Below, one piece after another: positions 23,601-34,279 of a DNA stretch of 64,000 bases. Numbering within the stretch: the stretch's first letter is position 1; every line of letters begins with the position of its first letter. This DNA is from Pseudeuparius sepicola. Its lineage: Eukaryota > Arthropoda > Insecta > Coleoptera > Anthribidae. The stretch lies in NCBI GenBank assembly GCA_963920635.1, contig OY987301.1:15294501-15358500 (forward strand), given 5' to 3'. Both the position numbers and the translations under genes were made by a program. The notes under the pieces were generated by a model. It was not told the origin of the DNA, searched no databases, and saw only the letters and a list, made by a program, of their open reading frames with translations.

Positions 23601-24455
23601 TCTCGAATTGGGAAAATTGATTGCTAAGTAGCGCGTCGGGGGGGTGACCGTGACGTTCACATTAACCCGGATGGAACGAAGCAGCGAGAGCGGACGAAGA
23701 TTGACGACTCCCCCCGGCACCAGCCACCTGTTACCCCGTTCGAAATTATCTACTCAACGCCGCATCGCTGTCCCCATAGACAAAGTAACAGAGTTTATTG
23801 GCTTCTCTGCGGTCGTCCCGTACTTGGGGAAATTGAAGCAATCGAGTTGGCCTAGGATTTGGGGATATCAAAACGAAACGATAAATCGGAAGGAACGACC
23901 AACGTATATGCATATAACCATAGTAGGTTGACTTGGCCGCAGCACTTTGATCAGTGGCTTGCGCGGCCAGATGTGTATCCTGGAATTTTCCAGTCTAAGA
24001 ATATTCAATATTACAGGCAAAGATGAACCGCGTCTTGTATACCTTCCAGCGGGGACAAGAGGCAGGGGTTACCGACCATATTGGCAGTGACCCTTCTAAA
24101 AAAATTCCGAAGTCCATTTTTGTAATATATCTCCGGATGAAAACCCCTATAGCATAAGTGTTCGGAATCAATGCGTTGAAACGCGTCGACTGGTGTCGAA
24201 AAACTGATTTTTGAAGAGAGCGAATTTTGCAAAAGGATCCCAGAATATTTTCGTAGTTCTCACATCGTGAGTTAAACAGAATTATACCGTTAAATTGAGC
24301 TAATCACAACTTAAATCGATCTAGTGTGGTCCCGAAGCTCTAGAAACCACGGGATTTTCAATTATCCAATAGTCGATTTGTCACATATGTATAGGTACAT
24401 AATAAAACTGTTTTGTAATAAAGTTTTTATAACATGCATAATAGCATATTATGTA
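23601..24455. other. Stretch with no recognised gene
   Basis: 23640-23930 is GC-rich for this window and has a 95-codon frame on the plus strand. It lacks similarity I can name and shows no clear splice pattern. I leave it unassigned. Confidence 0.45.
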
Positions 24456-25070
24456 GCAAGGGACTAAAGTGCGTCTATGCTATTTTTGGCACCGTAGGAA
24501 CTAAAATTTAAAAATTCACAAGACATTATGTAAAAGGAAACATTCGACATTACCAATTAACTACTTTGCACCGTTGTAGCGAGGAGAGATAGATCAAAAT
24601 GAATGTCACATTTCTATCTTAACTTTTCAAGGGCTACCTAATGGTGCCATTGCAATTGGTACCATGCTGCCAAAATTGGTACCTTGGTACCAACCATCCG
24701 TTACACCAACGGATAGGATAGCTCTTGAAAAGTTAAAAAGGAATGTGAAATTTATTTTATTCTCTATCAACCAGTTTTGCCGCTAGAATGGTGCAAAGTA
24801 ATCAGAATGCCTATTTTCAAATGTCCATAGCTCAGAATCTACACACATTTTTAAAAAATTACATTCTTCAGATGAGATTCCGTAGAATCCTAATTATATC
24901 TACTGCGTTTCGTTACTGTTCATTTAATTAATGTTATTGAATAAATTACATAGTTGGTCATAGTTTCTATTGTTTTTGTTAATTTTAATTCCAAGGGACT
25001 ACAATTTTTTACTCCCTTGGGACTAAAATATTTTAATCCCAAGGTAGTAAATGCCGCATTTTAGTCCCGC
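24456..25070. mobile_element. Element with AGGGACTAAA ends and an inner palindrome
   Basis: The left end GCAAGGGACTAAAGTGCG pairs with the right end CGCATTTTAGTCCCGC. The GGGACTAAA motif is repeated inside at about 24990-25030. Centred at about 24680 is a second palindrome (24552-24810) with arms sharing CTTTGCACC and AACTTTTCAAG-type blocks; its core is rich in GGTACC. The whole is 615 bp and non-coding. Confidence 0.65.
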
Positions 25071-25115
25071 AAAAGAGGGAGTGAAGTGATCACAAGAAGA
25101 ATTTTAGTAGTGTAG

Positions 25116-25299
25116 CACCGTTGACTGCCGTATTAACAGACTGCTCACGGCTGTCATGTTTGACAGTTCTCTGGCTCACCGTGCGCTTCCCGGAGACAAA
25201 ATACAACGCAAAATACATTGTTGACCATAGGCGCCATCTACTTTCCAGGACATGAAACTATAGGCGTGAGAAGTCTTATTAATACGTTAGTCAACGGTG
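25116..25299. mobile_element. MITE, 184 bp, with CACCGTTGAC ends
   Basis: CACCGTTGACTGCCGTATTA on the left pairs with the complement of CACCGTTGACTAACGTATTA on the right, and the pairing continues through AGACT.CTCAC for about 34 bp. The interior is 115 bases. No matching target duplication was found. Confidence 0.75.
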
Positions 25300-25348
25300 G
25301 CATCCTTCGAATTTTTTGACACTATGTGACATTGGAAATGACGTTATA

Positions 25349-26071
25349 CAGGGTGTTCGAAAAATAGACGGATATATTTTAGAGGGTGATTCCCTGTTAA
25401 GAAATATGAAAAAAAGTTTCTATAAACATGGGTCCGGAAATGCAGAGTTTTCAAGATACAGGATGTTAAATATATTGCATGTCACTGGAAAAATTGGTTT
25501 ATCAATTTTTGCAAAAAAAATCACAAGTGCCTTGGAAAACAAATAATCAAAAGCATTTCTAGGAAAGAGTGTTATTGCAACTTTTCCAATATCATAACAT
25601 AAAGTACACTACAACCAATTTTGTCCAGTGACATGCAATAAAACGGTTATTATTTTTTTTTCTCGAAAACGAAGTGAGATAGGAAAACAATACAAGAGGG
25701 AAAGAAGTTGTATTTTTAGATGCTTAATCAAACAAAAAATATTAAAGTTACAAAAAAGGTAGTGGCGTACATTTTTTTTTGATAATAATATTCGCTAAGG
25801 TGCCCCCCGGGACGCCACTGGACTTAATAAATTTAATCTAGTTAGGGCGAAATTAGCTTCTTAATACAACAAATAACATTGCCAAATTTCAACAGAATCG
25901 AGTAAATAATTTTTAAGACATTAATAATTTCATGTTTTATTTTTTTTTATTTAACATCCTGTATCTTGAAAACTCTGCATTTCCGGACCCATGTTTATAG
26001 AAACTTTTTTTCATATTTCTTAACAGGGAATCACCCTCTAAAATATCTCCGTCTATTTTTCGAACACCCTG
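25349..26071. mobile_element. Foldback of the CAGGGTG class, 723 bp
   Basis: The ends CAGGGTGTTCGAAAAATAGA and their complement are flanked by TATA on both sides, compatible with TA duplication. The arms, about 150-200 bp, also share GGGTGATTCCCTGTTAAG and TGTATCTTGAAAACTCTGCA-type blocks. The centre includes a GTAGTGGCGTACA ... GACGCCACTG pair (25759-25829), a tiny CAGTGGCG-like element similar in type to 9950-10107. Confidence 0.85.
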
Positions 26072-26141
26072 TATAAATATAATGATTGATTGTTTTATTT
26101 CTTTCACGGTATTTTTATAAATTATCGATCGTTAATACAAT

Positions 26142-26781
26142 GGTTGCGTTCAATGCAGGCCGAATTTTTGTAATCGCTAGGTAGCACTACCTATCAACCT
26201 TTAACAGCGCCGTACTCGCTGCCGTGGTACGTTGAACGACCAATTTATAACTTGGTCTTGTCTGTCATAAGTTTTTTTGTAGGTTTTGTTTATGTATTTA
26301 TTTTCGGTATTTTCTATTTTCGTTTTTAACATATCTTGATTTTCTGTATCTATTTTTTACCATTTTGGCTTATTTTTATAATGACGACCAGGTCATAATA
26401 AACAACTGCACAGAGTTGGCGATACAAGAAGCAGTTATTACCACTTTTCCATAATAATGGCCTCTTACAATTTTCCCAACCTTCCACGTTTTATTTATTT
26501 ATTGCGTGAATAAACACTCTTTTTTGGACAAATAAACAAAATTAACGATACCCCAACAAGAATTTCAAGGTTAAGCGTTTCAGAATAACAGAGAGAGAAG
26601 GAATGCTAAAAAAGGATAGAAACATGATAAGTCTGCTACCAAGAAAATCTAGCAAAAATGAAATCGCTGCCCAACCGAGGCTAGCGATATCCAGCGCTAT
26701 CTGTCATTTCTGCCCGTTCAATGCACATTGACGTAAAGCGCTGGCAGCGATTACAGATTTGGGAGCGCATTGAACGCAACC
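26142..26781. mobile_element. Candidate element with GGTTGCGTTCAATGC ends
   Basis: A 15-bp perfect terminal inverted repeat bounds 640 bases. Just inside, GTAATCGCT on the left and AGCGATTAC on the right also pair. No target duplication or transposase frame was seen. Confidence 0.65.
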
Positions 26782-27460
26782 GGTGTTCAGCACGTAGCGT
26801 CTACAGAGTTTGCGACCGCCTGACCAATAGCAGCGCAGTGCGCCGCTGCTGACGAGGTGATCACGCAGTAGCCACCACTGTTGTTCTCTACCGGTTCTTT
26901 AACTTATAAATATCTCCACTAATCCGCCGCAAAAAGTTCCAAGTATGACAATCTATAGCTCTTGCTCACACTGTTGCTTATATGTCGGCGAAGGCTATTA
27001 AAGCCCGTTTATCCGCAATAAAACTGCCCTCGCGGAGTAACTGGGCGCGGAGAGCGCACATAAAGCTTAAGGACCGGCCTGTAAAAGCCCGAGATCTCTT
27101 ATCAGACGTCGGCTATTATTCGCTTCGAGTCCGCCTGCCGAACCGAACAGTATTAAAGTCGTCTTTGGCCGAGAAGTAATCACGTGATAGCATTGACAGC
27201 GCTACGAAGGGTGAATGATAGAAGGTTTCGTACTAAAGGGCGTCCAGATGAGATTCAGTTTATCTGAGGGCAAGGCGCCCTTGGGATTCTTTTGTAGAAA
27301 ATATATTAGTGGAGTTAAAGAATATGTGTTCAGTAAACATATACAGAAATACTAAACTGTATTTTATATCCAATACTGTGTTTGAGTTGGCTAAACAATG
27401 CTGGAACAAAGGGGGACAACAAATAATTAATGTCCTTACTTGGCAGGTTATTGTACTATA
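26782..27460. other. GC-richer stretch, unassigned
   Basis: 26980-27180 is compositionally gene-like, with a 65-codon plus-strand frame (MSAKAIKARLSAIK...). I do not recognise it and see no splice sites. Bases 27056-27120 resemble 20231-20290 at roughly 80%. Confidence 0.45.
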
Positions 27461-27899
27461 CAGGGTGGAACTGAATCATGGTACACCCCACTTTTTTCCC
27501 TTGTTTTTTGAGATACAATTTTGAAATTTGGCATGTCGATATTACTTTATAAATGTCACTTTTTGACGTGTAAATTCATTTATTTGCGCTTCCGGTTTTA
27601 CCGGAAGTGACATTCACTTTTGTTTTTTAAATGGAACACCCTGTATATTATTTAAGTTTCGGATTCTCCTCGATGTACTGAAACCAACGATGCCTCATAA
27701 GTGACATTTTGGCTGACAGAAAGTGGTTTTTCTTTAACTTATTTGGATTTGCAATAATAAACTATAAAGATGAGCGTGAAAGCAGCAACGAATTTTCTAG
27801 CAACGGATTTGTTGCGCGTCGCGCGGTGGTCCCCGCGGGCGGGACAATACCGCCTGCATGGATAGTCTAGGCCGCCAGTTCTTTCAAAAAACAAAAAAC

Positions 27900-29680
27900 G
27901 TACGTATTTTAATTTGCATGGAAAATTGTCCTGCGGGAAATGGATGATATGTTCTGAGAATCTCAGAATTTGCTTCCTTCAACTTACCCCATTTTCACCC
28001 CTCTATCCGAAAACATAAAAAAACCGTGCAAATGCGCATTTTAACTTGTATGAAAATTTTTTTTTGCGGAAAATGGATGCTTATAGGTCCCTTTGAATGT
28101 TCTGAGAATATCAGAGTTTGCTTCCCTCAACTTACCCCCCGGTTCACCCCCCAATCCGAAAACATAAAAAAAAAACGTGCAAATGCGCATATTAAATTGC
28201 AGGACAAATTTTCCTGCGGAAAATGGATGCTAGTAGGCCCCCTCGTATGTTCTGAGAATCTCAGAATTTGCTTCCCTCTACTTACCCCATTTTCACCCCT
28301 CAATCCGAAAACTTAAAAAACTGTGCAAATGCGCATTTTAACTTGCACGAAAAATTTTCCTGCGGGAAATGGATGATAATAGGCCCCCTCGTATATTCTG
28401 AGAATCTCAGAATTTGCTTCCCTCAACTTACCCCCTTTTCACCCCTCAATCCGAAAAATTAAAAAACCGTGCAAGTGCGCATTTTAACTTGCATGAAAAA
28501 ATTTCCTGCGGAAAATGGATGCTAGTAGGCCCCCTTGTATGTTCTGAGAATCTCAGAATTTGCTTCAATCTACTTACCCCATTTTCGCCCCTCAATCCGA
28601 AAACTTAAAAAACCGTGCAAATGCGCATTTTAACTTGCACGAAAAATTTTCCTGCGGGAAATGGATGCTAGTAGGCCACCTCGTACGTTCTGAGAATCTC
28701 AGAATTTGCTTCCCTCAACTTACCCCATTTTCACCCCTCTATCCGAAAACATAAAAAAACCGTTCAAATGCGCATTTTAAGTTGTATGAAAAATTTTTTT
28801 GCGGAAAATGGATGCTAATAGGTCCCTTTGAATGTTCTGAGAATATCAGAATTTGCTTCCCTCAACTTACCCCCTGTTCACCCCCCAATCCAAAAACATA
28901 AAAAAAAACCGTGCAAATGCGCATTTTAAATTGCATGAAAAATTTTCCTGAGGGAAATGGATGCTAATAGGTTCCTTCGAATGTTCTAAGAATATCAGAA
29001 TTTGCTTCCCTCTACTTACCCCATTTTCACCCCTCAATCCGAAAACATAAAAAACCGCGCAAATGCCCATTTTAACTTGTATGAAAAATTTTTTTGCGGA
29101 AAATGGATGCTAATACGTCCCTTTGAATGTTCTGAGAATATCAGAATTTGCTTCCCTCAACTTACCCCCTGTTCACCCCCCAATCCGAAAACATAAAAAA
29201 ACCCGTGCAAATGCGCATTTTAAATTGCATGAAAAATTTTCCTGCGGGAAATGGATGCTAATAGGCCCCCACGTATGTTCTGAGAATCTCAGAATTTGCT
29301 TCCCTCAACTTACCCCATTTTCACCCCTCAATCCGAAAACATAAAAAAACCGTGCAAATGCGCATTTTAACTTGTATGAAAAATTTTCCTGCGGGAAATG
29401 GATGCTAATAGTTTCCTTCGAATGTTCTGAGAATATCAGAATTTGCTTCCCTCCACTTACCCCATTTTCACCCCTCCGTCCGAAAACGTAAAAAAACGTG
29501 CAAATGCGCATTTTAACTTGCATTAACAATTTTCCAGCGGGAAATAGATGCTTATAGGCCCCCTCGTATGTTTTGAGAATATCAGAATTTGCTTCCCTCA
29601 ACTTACCCCATTTTCACCCCTCAATCCGAAAACATAAAAAAACGTGCAAATGCGCATTTTAACTTGTATGTACTGCAACT
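27900..29680 (+). repeat. 146-bp satellite, left arm, about 12 units
   Basis: The unit includes AAATGCGCATTTTAACTTG, CTGCGGGAAATGGATG, the palindrome TTCTGAGAATCTCAGAA, CTTCCCTCAACTTACCCC and CAATCCGAAAAC. Successive units are 146 bases apart, with occasional 147-148. Two variants are mixed, one with GAATCTCAG and CCCCCTCGTATG, the other with GAATATCAG and TTTGAATG. The first unit is shortened, lacking the TGCTAATAGGCC part. The 64-codon frames that recur every 146 bases are not genes, because 146 is not a multiple of three. Confidence 0.93.
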
Positions 29681-29689
29681 TGTATGTAC

Positions 29690-30265
29690 TGCAAAAAATG
29701 TTATAGAGAAAAGACGTTTAGATCCTCAATCTAAGCACGAATCCAAAGTTTCGGCGCGAAAATCGAAATCTGCGTTTCCACTCAACGAAACGGCTAAGTC
29801 CACAAAAGAGGCGAACAGGGAATCAAAGTTGATTTCTGCAAAAAATGTTATAGAGAAAAGACGTTTATATCCTCAATCTAAGCACGAATCCAAAGTTTCG
29901 GCGCGAAAATCGAAATCTGCGTTTCCACTCAACGAAACGGCTAAGTCCACACCAGAGGCGAACAGTGAATCAAAGTTGATTTCTGCAAAAAAATTTATAG
30001 AGAAAAGACGTTTAGATCCTTAATCTAAGTACGAATCCAAAGTTTCGGCGCGAAAATCGAAATCTGCGTTTCCACTCAACGAAACGGCTAAAGTCCACAC
30101 CAGAGGCGAACAGTGAATCAAAGTTGATTTCTGCAAAAAATTTTATAGAGAAAAGACGTTTAGATCCTTAATCTAAGCACGAATCCAAAGTTTCGGCGCG
30201 AAAATCGAAATCTGCGTTTCCACTCAACGAAACGGCTAAGTCCACACAAGAGGCGAACAGTGAAT
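29690..30265 (+). repeat. 147-bp coding-like tandem repeat, left side
   Basis: Units start (TTATAGAGAAAAGACG) at 29701, 29848, 29995 and 30143. The first spacings are exactly 147, so one 49-residue motif repeats in frame: IEKRRLDPQSKHESK, then ARKSKSAFPLNETAKS, then ANRESKLISAK. The frame is open from 29589 to 30023 (144 codons). It ends at a TAA in the third unit (CCTTAATC instead of CCTCAATC), and a one-base insertion then adds to the loss in the third unit. The motif is rich in Lys, Arg, Ser and Glu with no hydrophobic core, and I do not recognise it. It could be a captured piece of a host gene or chance-open satellite. Confidence 0.8.
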
Positions 30266-30655
30266 CGAAACGCAGATTTCGATTTTCGCCCCGAAACTTT
30301 GGATTCGTCCTTAGATTGAGAATCTAAACGTCTTTTCTCTATAACATTTTTTGCAGAAATCAACTTTGATTCCCTGTTCGCCTGTTGTGTGGACTTGGAC
30401 GTTTCGTTGCGTGGAGAAGCCTATTTCGGATTTTCGCGCCGAAACTTTGGATTCGTGCTTATATTGAGGATCTAAACGTCTTTTCTCTATAACATTTTTT
30501 GCAGAAATCAACTTTGATTCCCTGTTCGCCTCTTGTGTGGACTTAGCCGTTTCGTTGAGTGGAAACGCAGATTTCGATTTTCGCGCCGAAACTTTGGATT
30601 CGTGCTTAGATTGAGGATCTAAACGTCTTTTCTCTATAACATTTTTTGCAGTACA
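30266..30655 (-). repeat. 147-bp coding-like tandem repeat, right side
   Basis: The complementary copy of the left-side array. On the minus strand it is open from 30676 to 30314 (121 codons) and encodes the same 49-residue motif twice before diverging (TTCGTTGCGTGGAGAAGCC). It is about one and a half units shorter than the left side, so the arms are not perfect copies. Confidence 0.8.
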
Positions 30656-30659
30656 TACA

Positions 30660-32310
30660 AGTTGCAGTACATACAAGTTAAAATGCGCATTTGCACGTTT
30701 TTTTTTATGTTTTCAGATTGAGGGGTGAAAATGGGGTAAGTTGAGGGAAGCAAATTCTGATATTCTCAGAACATTCAAAGGGACCTATTAGCATCCATTT
30801 TCCGCAAAAAAATTTTTTCATACAAGTTAAAATGCGCATTTGCACGGTTTTTTTATGTTTTCGGATAGAGGGGTGAAAATGGGGTAAGTTGAAGGAAGCA
30901 AATTCTGAGAATCTCAGAACATACGAGGTGGCCTACTAGCGTCCATTTCCCGCAGGAAAATTTTGCATGCAAGTTAAAATGCGCATTTGCACGTTTTTTT
31001 ATGTTTTCAGATTCAGGGATGAAAAGGGGGTAAGTTGAGGGAAGCAAATTCTGAGATTCTCAGAATATACGAGGGGGCCTATTATCATCCATTTCCCGCA
31101 GGAAAATTTTTCGTGCAAGTTAAAATGCGCATTTGCACCGTTTTTTAAGTTTTCGGATTGAGGGGTGAAAATGGGGTAAGTAGAGGGAAGCAAATTCTGA
31201 GATTCTCAGAACATACGAGGGGGCCTACTAGCATCCATTTTCCGCAGGAAAATTTGTCCTGCAATTTAAAATGCGCATTTGCACGGTTTTTTTTATGTTT
31301 TCGGATTGGGGGGTGAACCGGGGGGGTAAGTTGAGGGAAGCAAATTCTGATATTCTCAGAACATTCAAAGGGACCTATTAGCATCCATTTTCCGCAGGAA
31401 AATTTGTCCTGCAATTTAAAATGCGCATTTGCACGTTTTTTTTTTGTTTTCGGATTGGGGGGTGAACCGGGGGGTAAGTTGAGGGAAGCAAATTCTGATA
31501 TTCTCAGAACATTCAAAGGGACCTATTAGCATCCATTTTCCGCAAAAAAAATTTTTCATACAAGTTAAAATGCGCATTTGCACGGTTTTTTATGTTTTCG
31601 GATTGAGGGGTGAAAATGGGGTAAGTAGAGGGAAGCAAATTCTGAGATTCTCAGAACATACGAGGGGGCCTACTAGCATCCATTTTCCGCAGGAAAATTT
31701 GTCCTGCAATTTAAAATGCGCATTTGCACGGTTTTTTTTATGTTTTCGGATTGAGGGGTGAAAAGGGGGTAAGTTGAGGGAAGCAAATTCTGAGATTCTC
31801 AGAATATACGAGGGAGCCTATTATCATCCATTTCCCGCAGGAAAATTTTTCGTGCAAGTTAAAATGCGCATTTGCACGGTTTTTTAAGTTTTCGGATTGA
31901 GGGGTGAAAATGGGGTAAGTAGAGGGAAGCAAATTCTGAGATTCTCAGAACATACGAGGGGGCCTACTAGCATCCATTTTCCGCAGGAAAATTTGTCCTG
32001 CAATTTAAAATGCGCATTTGCACGTTTTTTTTTTATGTTTTCGGATTGGGGGTGAACCGGGGGGTAAGTTGAGGGAAGCAAATTCTGATATTCTCAGAAC
32101 ATTCAAAGGGACCTATTAGCATCCATTTTCCGCAAAAAAAATTTCATACAACTTAAAATGCGCATTTGCACGGTTTTTTTATGTTTTCGGATAGAGGGGT
32201 GAAAATGGGGTAAGTTGAAGGAAGCAAATTCTGAGATTCTCAGAACATATCATCCATTTCCCGCAGGACAATTTTCCATGCAAATTAAAATACGTACGTT
32301 TTTTGTTTTT
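30660..32310 (-). repeat. 146-bp satellite, right arm, about 11 units
   Basis: This is the reverse complement of the left array. Read from the outside in, the first five units show the same order of variants as the left arm, including the shortened outermost unit. After that the order departs, and the variant with ATATACGAGG and ATTATCATCC occurs twice (about 31060 and 31800), implying a duplication within this arm. Confidence 0.9.
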
Positions 32311-32433
32311 TGAAAGAACTGGCGGCCTAGACTATCCATGCAGGCGGTATTGTCCCGCCCGCGGGGACCACCGCGCGACGCGCAACAAATCCGTTGCTAG
32401 AAAATTCGTTGCTGCTTTCACGCTCATACTATA

Positions 32434-32760
32434 AAGGTGTCTATGAAATTTTAACATCAAATATTTATTGAAAACAATGTCAATACAAACAAATGGCAAC
32501 TCTGCACCGGTTTTATAGTAAGTGTTCGAAATGCCCGCCATTTACTTGAATGCATTTTTGGATTCAACATAGGTATCCACATTTTCTGATCTTGTGTAAG
32601 TTTGCGGTATTTTGCAAACACTATTGTTGCAGTTGTTTTAATTGACAACACATTGATACCGTAGTTTATTATAAGAGAAGTACTTTTCTGTAGACAGACG
32701 GTTTGACAGTTCATTAAAGATGTTCAGTTTGTCGAAGTTCATTTGTTTCATAGCCACCTT
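32434..32760. mobile_element. Mariner-like MITE, 327 bp, TA duplication
   Basis: The ends are AAGGTGTCTATGAAA and the complement of AAGGTGGCTATGAAA, flanked by TA at 32432-32433 and 32761-32762. The left arm of the surrounding palindrome has the uninterrupted sequence at about 27757-27775 (AATAAACTATAAAGATG), a natural empty site. TA duplication and short inverted ends suit Tc1/mariner; the interior frames match no transposase I know. Confidence 0.85.
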
Positions 32761-33064
32761 TAGTTTATTATTGCAAATCCAAATAAGTTAAAGAAAAACC
32801 ACTTTCTGTCAGCCAAAATGTCACTTGTGAGGCATCGTTGGTTTCAGTACATCGAGGAGAATCCGAAACTTAAATAATATACAGGGTGTTTCATTTAAAA
32901 AACAAAAGTGAATGTCACTTCCGGTAAAACCGGAAGCGGAAATAAATGAATTTACACGTCAAAAAGTGTCATTTATAAAGTAACATCGACATGCCAAATT
33001 TCAAAATTGTATCTCAAAAAACAAGGGAAAAAAGTGGGGTGTACCATGATTCAGTTCCACCCTG

Positions 33065-33730
33065 TATAGTATAACATATACTACAATACAATACAATAAT
33101 TGCATGTTTGGGACATTTAGCAGATATTATTATATCAAGTCAAAGAGTTTTCTTGTTAAAATTGCTTTAATAGATCGCAGGCTTTGGCCTAAAAATTTAT
33201 TTCGATAAGTTGATTTTATATTTTATATTTTTGTTGTTTTGCTGACATAGTGTTCCATCCAAGTGCGAAGACAAAAATTCTCAGAATTTTTGCAAGTTAA
33301 GATGATCTCTAGGTCCACATAACTTCTTTTAAACCTAAAAGTTAAGAGAAAACTTTCATATTATTTACCATATTTCTCACAACTTACAATAATTTTAAAA
33401 CGAAAATTTCATATAAATTCCTCGTGTGCTAAAGTAGTGCTTTGCACACTAGTTGTATAAATTACTATTATTTATTTATATAATATTAAATTTTAGACAC
33501 CCCTCCTAATTATTATCCTTTCACCGACCCTTCCTCATTAATGTTTATACAAAAGAAAGACACCGATCGATACCGTTTCAAATTCAACAAAATTTTTACT
33601 ACAAACTAAAACTTTGGTGGCTTATCAGTCTTTCTATGTTTCTCCATCGCTCTAACGTGGTAAATTAGTCATTATCTTTTTGTTAGTTGCGTTCCGCTGA
33701 ACGCATAATTAATCATCCAAGACATTTCCT
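33065..33730. other. AT-rich stretch with no recognised gene
   Basis: No conserved frames or element ends were identified. Confidence 0.55.
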
Positions 33731-33858
33731 GCCTCCTGCCGTGTATAGATTGTGTTACGTTGTTTCGAACGGCGGCCATTTTATATGTGGCAGACAAAGC
33801 GAGTACGTATGTGAATTAAAAGTAACAGTGATTAAGGGGAAAATATTATACTCTTACG

Positions 33859-33929
33859 ATGGTGTATTGTTCAGCGTTTGGTTGTAAAAGCAGAAGTGAA
33901 AAGCAAGAGCCCGGGATTTCGTTTCACAG
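33859..33929 (+). CDS. First exon of a THAP-domain transposase, intact but orphaned
   Basis: ATG at 33859 opens MVYCSAFGCKSRSEKQ and then EPGISFHR, ending CACAG before GTAAAT. The pattern C-x4-C close to the start with a Phe two residues before the exon end is the beginning of a THAP (C2CH) zinc finger, the DNA-binding domain of P-element transposases and related host proteins. Only the first 23-24 residues are encoded; the remaining Cys and His ligands would lie in a further exon, which is not present before the right terminal repeat. It is therefore a fragment unless spliced to something downstream. An unrelated host THAP gene is less likely, since the exon lies inside a repeated element. 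Confidence 0.75.
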
Positions 33930-34279
33930 GTAAATATTTAACAAGTTATTTTTGAAAGATGCCCTAAAACTTTATTTTTTCTCAATATAACTTCTTCAAA
34001 TTCCTTCTACCTTTTAGTATGATAAAGTGTATTGTTTTGTGTGTAAATAGGACCAATATAATTATTTTTTAACATCGTTTTTATTGAAAATTTCTTAATG
34101 GATTATGATAGTTTCATAAAATATGGCCTGGGGGTGCATTATTTATTTTATTTTGATTGATTCGAAATCACCACAAATAAATATATTTCAGCACTTGACA
34201 CTAGCTTTACATTTGGGAAATTATCTGCAAATAAGTAACAATATTTCAAATTACATGTCAAAATTAACTACCTTTTCAT

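Larger units (their letters stand above)
27461..33064. mobile_element. Giant 5.6-kb palindromic (foldback) element with satellite arms
   Basis: The left terminus is CAGGGTGGAACTGAATCATG and the right terminus is its exact complement; both are bounded by TACTATA / TATAGTA, so a TA duplication is likely. From outside in, each arm has about 440 bases of unique sequence, then about 11-12 copies of a 146-bp satellite, then copies of a 147-bp coding-like repeat. The arms meet around a spacer at about 30217-30265. The right arm carries one extra insertion (32434-32760). The unique outer part includes a GC-rich block, CGCGCGGTGGTCCCCGCGGG, conserved in both arms. No transposase was found. The layout recalls Drosophila FB and Galileo elements, which have long inverted repeats full of tandem units, but the ends resemble the smaller CAGGGTG foldbacks of this window. 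Superfamily placement (Tc1/mariner-like by the TA) is inference. Confidence 0.92.

Noticed and set aside
23644..23931. 95-codon frame in a GC-richer patch
   Set aside because: No homology I can name, no splice sites that would place it in a gene, and it overlaps nothing conserved. Left unassigned.
28026..32081. Many 60- to 123-codon frames in the 146-bp satellite
   Set aside because: They recur because the repeat recurs, and the unit length is not a multiple of three. Both strands show them equally.
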